From Novosphingobium sp. (GTDB taxonomy: Bacteria; Pseudomonadota; Alphaproteobacteria; Sphingomonadales; Sphingomonadaceae), in contig JAQVEQ010000103.1 of NCBI GenBank assembly GCA_028697875.1, positions 1-10,103 of the forward strand: 10,103 bases of DNA, written 5' to 3'. The notes below the pieces were generated by a model. The model was not told the DNA's origin, did no database searches, and saw nothing but the letters and a program-made list of their open reading frames with translations. Numbering within the stretch: the first letter of the stretch is position 1; each line of letters opens with the position of its first letter. The position numbers and the translations under genes were made by a program. Of this stretch, positions 1 through 5,763 are shown piece by piece.

Positions 1-79
1 CCTCAATGGAGGGCTGGAGAGAGTCGACGCTGGTGCGGATGACGGCGACAGCCCGTTGTTTTTCGCCAGCGAAGGGGAA

Positions 80-952
80 ATGGGTACAGGCAAGGAAGAG
101 GCGGGGCGCCTTTCCGTCCCGCAGGAACTCTATTCCCTCAACGAACTCGACATTTTCTACGAGGACGAGGTCGAGGCGCTTTGGACCTATATGCGCCCGG
201 CCGGCCGGCCCAGTTTCACGCCGCCCATGCTGCACGACTTCGTCGATTGGCAGAGGTTGATCGTCGAAGGGTTCGGCCCCGGCAAGCTGCCGTTGAAATA
301 TCTCATCCTCGGCAGCCGCTCGCCGGGCGTGTTCTGCTTCGGCGGCGACCTCGACCTGTTTCAGCGTCTTATTCGCGAGCGCAACCGCGACGGGCTCGTG
401 TCCTATGGCTATCGTTGCGTCGAAATCCTCGAGCGCAATGCGCGTGCGCTTGACTTGCCGATGCTCACGATCGGCCTGGTCGAAGGCTCGGCGCTGGGCG
501 GGGGATTCGAGGCACTGCTGTCCTTCGATGTGCTGATTGCGGAGCGCGGCGCGACTTTCGGCTTGCCCGAAACCATTTTCGGCTTGTTCCCCGGCATGGG
601 GGCCCACGCCTACCTCACCCGCAAGCTGGGCGCTGCCATGGCTGAGCGGATGATCCTTTCGAACGACACCTATTCGGCGGAGCAGATGTACGAGATGGGC
701 ATTGTCCATGTCCTGGCCGAGCCGGGGCAGGGGCTTTCGACCTGCCGTGACTACATCCAGAAATCCCGGCGGCGTCATGCGGGCCTCGTCAAGGCTCGTC
801 AGGCGATGCGGCTGGCCTCGCCGGTCCCGCTCGAAGAACTCAAGCGGATCGTCGACCTGTGGGCGGATGCGGCGCTGGGCCTGACCGATCAGGACCTGAA
901 GGTCATGAGCCGGCTGACCAGGGCGCAATCACGGTTGGCCAGCGCCGCCTGA
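80..952 (+). CDS. rpfF: RpfF-like crotonase-fold DSF signal synthase (putative)
   Basis: This crotonase-superfamily protein of 290 aa resembles RpfF, which makes DSF-type diffusible signals (cis-2-unsaturated fatty acids) from acyl-ACP by thioesterase and dehydratase activity. Visible motifs are FGGDL at 87-91 (oxyanion region), ALGGGFEALLS around E144, and GLPETIFGLFPGMG around E164. E144 and E164 are 20 residues apart, as are the catalytic glutamates E141 and E161 of Xanthomonas RpfF as I remember them. The segments YSAEQ, PLEE and the C-terminal RAQSR also match that family, and the length is close to the 289 aa of RpfF. I chose the ATG at 80 because GAAGGGG lies 2-8 bases upstream and it gives the family length; a TTG at 56 in the same frame lacks a ribosome site. 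The frame stays open to the window edge. No rpfC, rpfG or rpfR sensor gene is visible. A generic enoyl-CoA hydratase is the alternative, but both glutamates and the whole-length similarity favour RpfF. Confidence 0.85.
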   Translation: MGTGKEEAGRLSVPQELYSLNELDIFYEDEVEALWTYMRPAGRPSFTPPMLHDFVDWQRLIVEGFGPGKLPLKYLILGSRSPGVFCFGGDLDLFQRLIRERNRDGLVSYGYRCVEILERNARALDLPMLTIGLVEGSALGGGFEALLSFDVLIAERGATFGLPETIFGLFPGMGAHAYLTRKLGAAMAERMILSNDTYSAEQMYEMGIVHVLAEPGQGLSTCRDYIQKSRRRHAGLVKARQAMRLASPVPLEELKRIVDLWADAALGLTDQDLKVMSRLTRAQSRLASAA

Positions 953-957
953 ACCGC

Positions 958-1656
958 TCAGCGCGCGTCCACCATTACCAGTTCCGCATCGTCCAGCGCT
1001 TCGACCGAAATCGCGCTTTCGCCGGTGATTGCGACGCCGTCGCGGGACAGAGCTTCGCGGCCATTGACGCGAAGGCGGCCGGTCGCGGCGACGAGGTAGA
1101 GGTGCCGCGAGGGCTCGGCGGCGTAATCCAGCCGTTGTCCGGCCGGTAAAGTGGCCGCCAGTACCCGCGCATCGGCGTGGATCGGCAGGGCGTGATCGGC
1201 ATCGGGATTGCCGCTGGCGACGATCTCCCACTGTCCCGCACGGTCGCCGCGCGGAAACTCGCGCTGGTCCCAGCCCGGTGCGATGCCGGTGCGGTCCGGC
1301 AGGATCCAGATCTGGAACAGGGTCGTGGTCTCGCCCTCGAGATTGTACTCGGAGTGGCGTACGCCCGTTCCTGCGCTCATGACCTGGACATCGCCGGCCC
1401 GGGTGCGCCCCTTGTTGCCGAGGGAATCCTCGTGAGTGATCGCTCCGTTGCGAACGAACGTAACGATTTCCATGTTACGGTGCGGATGCTGAGGGAAGCC
1501 GGTGCCCGGTGCGATTGCATCGTCGTTCCACACGCGGATCGCGCCCCAGCCCATCCGTTCGGGATCATGATAGCCGGCAAAGCTGAAGTGATGGCGCGCG
1601 TCGAGCCAGCCATGGTTGGCATGGCCAAGCGAGGCGAAAGGCCTGATATCGATCAT
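958..1656 (-). CDS. Pirin family protein, YhhW type (quercetin 2,3-dioxygenase-like bicupin)
   Basis: The 232 aa protein is a pirin-family bicupin close to E. coli YhhW (231 aa), a metal-binding protein with quercetin 2,3-dioxygenase activity in vitro; the physiological substrate of these proteins is unknown. The four metal ligands fall at the YhhW positions: H57 and H59 in QHPHRNME, and H101 and E103 in GVRHSEYN. The N-terminal GHANHGWLDARHHFSFA block is also the family signature. The second cupin half is present but lacks a clear metal site, as usual. The start is the ATG at 1656, preceded by GAGGTGG 11 bases upstream; a TTG at 1701 would add 15 residues without a ribosome site. It lies 69 bp downstream of the COG4705 gene on the same strand and may be cotranscribed. 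It ends 5 bp from the convergent rpfF-like stop. Confidence 0.93.
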   Translation of the reverse strand: MIDIRPFASLGHANHGWLDARHHFSFAGYHDPERMGWGAIRVWNDDAIAPGTGFPQHPHRNMEIVTFVRNGAITHEDSLGNKGRTRAGDVQVMSAGTGVRHSEYNLEGETTTLFQIWILPDRTGIAPGWDQREFPRGDRAGQWEIVASGNPDADHALPIHADARVLAATLPAGQRLDYAAEPSRHLYLVAATGRLRVNGREALSRDGVAITGESAISVEALDDAELVMVDAR

Positions 1657-1725
1657 TTTCGAAAGTCCACCTCGGCGGGGTGTGGCCGCCGGTATGGACA
1701 AGAGATAGGCCCTGCCGGTCCCGGT

Positions 1726-2499
1726 TCAAGGCCGCTCCGGATGCATCCCGGCATGCTGGGGCAGGAGCGCGATCAGGATGAGGATTGCGGCGACCAGCGC
1801 GGCCGAGGCCAAAGGGCGGCTGAAATCCAGTCCGCCCTGGTTCAGTGGCTTGTCGAGAAAATCCCCGACCGTCGCCCCGAGCGGGCGCGTCAGGATAAAG
1901 GCGGCCCAGAACAAAGCGACATGGTTGGCGAGGTTGGCGGCGTAAAGTATCGCCAGCAATGAAAGCGCAGCCCCGAACAGCAGTGCCCCGCCAAGATACC
2001 CCAATCCTCCGTCATCGGCGGCCCAGCCTCCCAGTGCCGTGCCGAGCGTTTGCGAGAAGGTGATCGTGGCCCAGTAGAATGTCTCCGCGCGCGCCGTTAC
2101 GATCCGGTCGACCGAAATTGTGCCCATGGTGCGATGCCAGACGAACAGGCTGAGCAGGACTAGAACAAGAAGAAGGGCGGACCCGCCACTGTAGCCGATC
2201 CCGAGCGAACGGGTCGCGAAGTCTGCCAGAGTAGTCCCGGCCGTAGTCGAGGCGACAATCGTGGCCCAGTATAGCCATGGATTGAATGCCCGTGCCTGGA
2301 TCTGGGCCCAGACCAGCAAGGCCAGCGGCACGACGAATACCGCCGTGCTCGCAAGATAGCCCATGTCGTATGTCATCGACAGCGTATCGCCGCCGGTTTC
2401 GCCCAGCGTGGTGGCGAGAATCTTGATGATCCAGAAGCCGAGAGTGACAGCGGGCACTTTGGCAAGCCCGGAGGAAGGCGTCGCATTCGAAGAGGGCAT
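1726..2499 (-). CDS. COG4705-family integral membrane protein, function unknown
   Basis: This 257 aa protein has about eight predicted membrane segments and matches the COG4705 family of membrane-anchored proteins, for which I know no settled function. It consists of four TM-hairpin repeats. Each starts with an aromatic-Trp pair and carries a Gly ten residues after the Trp and, in three copies, an Asp fifteen residues after it: W23/G33/D38, W78/G88/D93, W143/G153 (Asp replaced by Gly158) and W198/G208/D213. The helix after repeats 2 and 3 begins with G-x-GY-x-GG. Acidic residues at helix ends and polar residues inside the helices (K26, Q150, R205) are compatible with a solute or ion transporter, but this is inference. 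The ATG at 2499 follows a textbook AAAGGAG with 8 bases of spacing, so a longer reading running into zapE is not needed. It sits 46 bp after zapE and before the pirin gene, all on the minus strand. Confidence 0.88.
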   Translation of the reverse strand: MPSSNATPSSGLAKVPAVTLGFWIIKILATTLGETGGDTLSMTYDMGYLASTAVFVVPLALLVWAQIQARAFNPWLYWATIVASTTAGTTLADFATRSLGIGYSGGSALLLVLVLLSLFVWHRTMGTISVDRIVTARAETFYWATITFSQTLGTALGGWAADDGGLGYLGGALLFGAALSLLAILYAANLANHVALFWAAFILTRPLGATVGDFLDKPLNQGGLDFSRPLASAALVAAILILIALLPQHAGMHPERP

Positions 2500-2545
2500 G
2501 TGAATTGCTCCTTTCGAACAGGGACGCCGCCGTGGGTGGTTTTCC

Positions 2546-3661
2546 TCAGTCTTCGCCGTGTCCCGCCGCCATGTAGTCGGCGCTCTGCATTTCCTGGAGG
2601 CGGCTGATCGTGCGGTCGAATTCGAAACGGCCATCACCTGCCTGGTAGAGGTTTTCCGGCTCGGCGTTGGCGGTGACCAGCAGCTTGACCTTGTTCTCGT
2701 AGAGCGCGTCGATCAACGTAACGAACCGGGCTGCTTCGTTGCGGTTTTCCGGCCCCATGACCGGGATGCCGACAAGGATCACCGTGTGGTAGTTCATGGC
2801 GATAGCAAGGTAGTCGGGCGCGCCGCGCGCTTCGCCGCATAGCCGCTTGAAGCTGAACACGGCCACGCCCTTGAAGCTCTTGGGCACGTGCAGCTTCCGT
2901 CCGCCGCCGACATCGAGTTCGGCCGAGGGGACGTGTTCGGCGTCTTCCGGCTTGTAGTCGGTGAGGCGGAAAAAGGCCTCGCGCACCTGGGCGGTGGCGG
3001 CATCGCCCAATGGCGTGTGCCAGGTGGCCATGCCTCCGAGGCGATCGAGCCGGTAATCGACCGGGCCATTGAGAGTGAGGACGTGCAGCTCGCGCTCGAT
3101 CAGTGCGATGAAGGGCAGGAAATGCTCGCGGTTGAGCCCGTCCTTGTAGAGTTCGGCCGGGGCGCGGTTGGACGTGGTGACTACCGTCACGCCGCGGTCC
3201 ATTATCAGTGCCGTGAACAGTCGGCTCATAATCATTGCGTCGGCGGAATTGTTGACCACCATTTCGTCGAATGCCAGCACCCGCAGGCCTTCCGCCAGCC
3301 TGGCCGCGACTTGCGGAATGGGATCGCCGCTTTCCGTCTTGCGCGCCTCGCGCAGCAGCGTGTGGACTTCCAGCATGAACGCGTGGAAATGGACCCGGCG
3401 CTTTTCCCCGATCGCCAGCGTGTCGTGGAACAGGTCCATCAGCATGGACTTGCCGCGCCCGACGCCGCCCCACATGTAGATGCCGCGCGGACGGGAGGGC
3501 TTCCTGCCCATCAGCTTGCCGAGGAGGCCAGGGGCTCCGTTGCTCGATTCGAGTTCGCGTTGCAGGGCGTGCAGCCGTTTGGCGGCAGCGGCCTGTTCGG
3601 GGTCGGGGCGCAGTTCGCCAGCGGCGACGAGCGCCTCGTAACGGGCGATGAGGCCGGTCAT
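2546..3661 (-). CDS. zapE: Cell division protein ZapE (AFG1-like AAA-type ATPase)
   Basis: The 371 aa ATPase belongs to the AFG1/ZapE (COG1485) family. Bacterial ZapE associates with the Z-ring at late division, and the mitochondrial homologues act in inner-membrane protein quality control. The Walker A motif is GGVGRGKS at 65-72 (Ser instead of the commoner Thr), Walker B is VLAFDE at 128-133, and the sensor-1-like TTSN is at 162-165, followed by NRAPAELYKDGLNREHFLPF, a family hallmark with R178 as a likely arginine finger. The family segments RVHFHAFM and SADAMIMSRLF are also clear. Length is typical. The ATG at 3661 overlaps the stop of the preceding thioesterase gene as ATGA, and no good ribosome site precedes it, so translation is probably coupled. 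Placing zapE beside TCA-cycle genes is common in alphaproteobacteria, where malate dehydrogenase often follows; here a membrane-protein gene follows instead. Confidence 0.95.
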   Translation of the reverse strand: MTGLIARYEALVAAGELRPDPEQAAAAKRLHALQRELESSNGAPGLLGKLMGRKPSRPRGIYMWGGVGRGKSMLMDLFHDTLAIGEKRRVHFHAFMLEVHTLLREARKTESGDPIPQVAARLAEGLRVLAFDEMVVNNSADAMIMSRLFTALIMDRGVTVVTTSNRAPAELYKDGLNREHFLPFIALIERELHVLTLNGPVDYRLDRLGGMATWHTPLGDAATAQVREAFFRLTDYKPEDAEHVPSAELDVGGGRKLHVPKSFKGVAVFSFKRLCGEARGAPDYLAIAMNYHTVILVGIPVMGPENRNEAARFVTLIDALYENKVKLLVTANAEPENLYQAGDGRFEFDRTISRLQEMQSADYMAAGHGED

Positions 3662-4122
3662 CTGGGGGCCGAAGGCTTGCGGATCGTGGCGGAATAGGAC
3701 GCGATCAGAGTGCCGTCCTGTTCCACTAGGCCGCGCATGAAGGCGAGGCGGCCGGTTTCGCGCAGCACTTCGGTCACCGCATCGAGCGGCTTGCCGAGCT
3801 GTCCCGCGCCGATGAACTGGGTCGCCATGTCGAGTGTCACGGCCCGTTCGGCATCGCCTTCGAGGACGGTGGCGAAAGTCGCGAACAGGGCCATGTCGAG
3901 CAGCGACATGGTCACGCCGCCATGGACCGTGCCGCGGGCATTGGTGTGGTGGACCTGCGGGAACATGCGCAGCCGCGCGCTACGCTCCCCCTCGGGGCGG
4001 ACCAGCATGTCGCCCATGACCTGGGGCTGGAAGCGCGTCTTGTCGGCAAGGTTCCAGCTCAGCCAACCCGGATTATCCGGGTCTGGCCTGTGGATGAACT
4101 CGCTGGTTTCGTCTGCCGCCAA
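3658..4122 (-). CDS. PaaI-like hotdog-fold thioesterase
   Basis: The 154 aa protein is a hotdog-fold thioesterase of the PaaI/4HBT group, which hydrolyses acyl-CoA thioesters; the substrate cannot be read from sequence. The catalytic-region motif is NARGTVHGGVTMSLLDMA with N61, G64, H67-G68-G69 and D76, the usual HGG plus downstream acidic residue of this superfamily. An ATAQ-like strand (MATQFIGAG) and a C-terminal GTLIASYSATIR strand complete the fold. The start I support is TTG at 4122, only one base after the sdhB TAA; the conserved block PDNPGWLSW begins about residue 15, so an ATG at residue 36 would remove family sequence. No ribosome site is evident, which suggests termination-reinitiation from sdhB. 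The gene ends in the ATGA overlap with zapE. Confidence 0.88.
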   Translation of the reverse strand: MAADETSEFIHRPDPDNPGWLSWNLADKTRFQPQVMGDMLVRPEGERSARLRMFPQVHHTNARGTVHGGVTMSLLDMALFATFATVLEGDAERAVTLDMATQFIGAGQLGKPLDAVTEVLRETGRLAFMRGLVEQDGTLIASYSATIRKPSAPR

Positions 4123-4123
4123 C

Positions 4124-4906
4124 TTAGATGTGCCGTTCGGCCTGCATCTTCTTGATTTCGGCGATGGCCTTGGCCGGGCTGAGGCCCTTGGGGCAGACGT
4201 TCGCGCAGTTCATGATCGTGTGGCAGCGATAGAGGCGGAAGGGGTCTTCCAGTTCGTCGAGGCGTTCGCCAGTCATTTCGTCGCGGCTGTCGGCCAGCCA
4301 GCGGTAAGCCTGGAGCAGGATCGCCGGGCCGAGGAACTTGTCCGAATTCCACCAGTAACTGGGGCAGCTGGTCGAGCAGCAGGCGCACAGGATGCATTCG
4401 TAAAGCCCGTCGAGCTTTTCGCGCTGTTCGGGCGACTGGAGGCGTTCCTTGCCGCTCGGCGTGGTCGAAACCGTTTGCAGCCAGGGGCGGATCGACGCGT
4501 ACTGCGCGTAGAAATGAGTGAAGTCGGGAACCAGGTCCTTGATTACTTCCATATGCGGCAGCGGCGTGATGCGGATGTCGCCCGGCAGGTCTTCCATCGC
4601 GGTAGTGCAGGCCAGGCCGTTGCGGCCGTTCATGTTCATGGCGCAGGAGCCACAGATCCCTTCGCGGCAGGAGCGGCGGAACGTCAGCGTCGGGTCCTGC
4701 TCGTTCTTCATCTTGAGCAGGGCGTCGAGCACCATCGGCCCGCAATTGTCGAGATCGATCTCGAACGTGTCGTAGCGCGGGTTCTCGCCACTGTCCGGAT
4801 CGTAGCGATAGACCTTGAACGTCTTGATCCGGCTGGCGCCTTCCGCCTTGTGGACTTTGCCTTTGCCGGAGATCTTGCTGTTCTTGGGAAGCGTAAAGGT
4901 TGCCAT
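4124..4906 (-). CDS. sdhB: Succinate dehydrogenase iron-sulfur subunit SdhB
   Basis: This 260 aa protein is the iron-sulfur subunit of respiratory complex II, passing electrons from the SdhA flavin to quinone at the inner membrane. All cluster ligands are present: [2Fe-2S] C80, C85, C88 and C100 (RSCREGICGSC with a later Cys); [4Fe-4S] C171, C174, C177 and C238; and [3Fe-4S] C181, C228 and C234 (YRCHTIMNC). The segments NMNGRNGLAC and SCPSYWW are highly conserved in the family. The ATG at 4906 starts MATFTLPK, the usual start of sphingomonad SdhB, with AGGA 11 bases upstream. The neighbouring gene upstream is a divergent methyltransferase, so sdhB is not preceded by sdhA as in the common sdhCDAB order. 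A promoter-like element lies 48-75 bases upstream of the start. Confidence 0.98.
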   Translation of the reverse strand: MATFTLPKNSKISGKGKVHKAEGASRIKTFKVYRYDPDSGENPRYDTFEIDLDNCGPMVLDALLKMKNEQDPTLTFRRSCREGICGSCAMNMNGRNGLACTTAMEDLPGDIRITPLPHMEVIKDLVPDFTHFYAQYASIRPWLQTVSTTPSGKERLQSPEQREKLDGLYECILCACCSTSCPSYWWNSDKFLGPAILLQAYRWLADSRDEMTGERLDELEDPFRLYRCHTIMNCANVCPKGLSPAKAIAEIKKMQAERHI

Positions 4907-4953
4907 CGCTCGCTCATTCCTGCTGGCGGCCCATGCCGCGGGACTCGGGGTGC

Positions 4954-4981
4954 CTTCTAACGATTCAACGCCATGCCGCAA
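4954..4981 (-). promoter_or_regulatory. Candidate promoter for sdhB operon
   Basis: Read on the minus strand, TTGCGG (-35-like, at 4976-4981) is followed after 16 bases by TAGAAG (-10-like, at 4954-4959). This would start transcription near 4946 and leave a leader of about 40 bases before the sdhB ATG at 4906. The call rests on hexamer similarity and placement only; sphingomonad promoters often diverge from the E. coli consensus. Confidence 0.4.
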
Positions 4982-5046
4982 GGGTGGCGATGGCACAATA
5001 TCGCAGGGACATGCGCGGACGATTGCGGGCAGGCCGCAAGGAAGCC

Positions 5047-5712
5047 ATGATAAGCCCACGGGAAGAGAGGAGCATGCCGGTGGGTTTCAAGGCCTGGTAT
5101 GAGGAAAATGTGCTGCCGCACATCATCCGGTGTGGTTGTGCGAACGACGGTATCGCGGCGTTGAGAGCCAAGGTCGTGCCACTGGCCGAGGGGCGCGTGT
5201 TCGAAATGGGCGCGGGTGGAGGACTCAACCAGCCGTTTTACGACCCGGCGAAAGTAACCGGTTTCTCGGGCCTTGATCCTTGCGGCAAGCTGCTGGACTT
5301 TGCCCGCGCGGCGGCGCGGGAACGGGGCTGGGAAGGGGATATCCGGCAGGGCGTGGGCGAAGCGATCCCGTTCGACGACGCAAGCTTCGATACTGTGGTC
5401 TGCACTTTCACCATGTGTTCGGTGCAGGACCAGCCTCAGGTACTGAAGGAAATGCGCCGGATACTCCGGCCGGGCGGCAAATTACTGTTTCTCGAACACG
5501 GGCGGGCGCCCGATCCCGGTCCGGCCAGGTGGCAGGACCGGATCGAACCGGCGTGGAAAGCCGTGTTCGGCAATTGCCACCTCAGCCGCGAAGTGGCTGG
5601 CGCGGTGCGTAAGCACGGTTTCGCGGTCGAGCGGGTGGACCACAAATACATGGAACGCACGCCCCGTTTTGCGGGGTTCATGGAATGGGGCGTGGGTGTG
5701 AAGGAAGGCTAG
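5047..5712 (+). CDS. Class I SAM-dependent methyltransferase
   Basis: The 221 aa protein is a class I (Rossmann-fold) SAM-dependent methyltransferase of the Methyltransf_11/UbiE-like group, with overall similarity to METTL7-type small methyltransferases. Motif I is VFEMGAGGG at 51-59, the acidic residue expected to hold the SAM ribose is D77 in SGLDPCG, the motif IV region is FDTVVCTFTMCSV from 114, and LRPGGKLLFLEH at 140-151 is the post-motif strand. The substrate cannot be told; lipid or quinone-type small molecules are possible. Two in-frame starts compete. ATG 5047 has AAGGAAG just upstream and is used here; ATG 5074 begins right before conserved sequence but its AGGAG is only one base away. 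It is divergent from sdhB and converges on rne, with a hairpin between. Confidence 0.88.
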   Translation: MISPREERSMPVGFKAWYEENVLPHIIRCGCANDGIAALRAKVVPLAEGRVFEMGAGGGLNQPFYDPAKVTGFSGLDPCGKLLDFARAAARERGWEGDIRQGVGEAIPFDDASFDTVVCTFTMCSVQDQPQVLKEMRRILRPGGKLLFLEHGRAPDPGPARWQDRIEPAWKAVFGNCHLSREVAGAVRKHGFAVERVDHKYMERTPRFAGFMEWGVGVKEG

Positions 5713-5720
5713 GCCGAATG

Positions 5721-5753
5721 GCCGCCCCTTTCCCGGATCGGGGAAGGGGCGGC
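5721..5753. terminator. GC-rich hairpin between convergent methyltransferase and rne genes
   Basis: GCCGCCCCTTTCCC at 5721-5734 pairs with GGGGAAGGGGCGGC at 5740-5753 around a 5-base loop, a 14-bp stem with one wobble. It lies 8 bases after the methyltransferase stop and 10 bases before the rne stop, the right place for a bidirectional terminator. Neither side carries a run of T, so it may act as a 3'-end stabiliser or a Rho-assisted stop and not as a classic intrinsic terminator. Confidence 0.6.
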
Positions 5754-5763
5754 ATGATCGGGC

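Noticed and set aside
1177..1962. 261-codon open frame on the plus strand opposite the pirin and COG4705 genes
   Set aside because: It spans two real genes and their gap on the minus strand and has no recognisable motif.
2500..2545. Possible terminator between zapE and the COG4705 gene
   Set aside because: I found no stem with a T-run in these 46 bases; only the strong ribosome site of the downstream gene is evident.
3710..4960. 416-codon open frame on the plus strand opposite sdhB and the thioesterase gene
   Set aside because: It is a mirror of SdhB and thioesterase coding sequence, whose motifs are intact on the minus strand.
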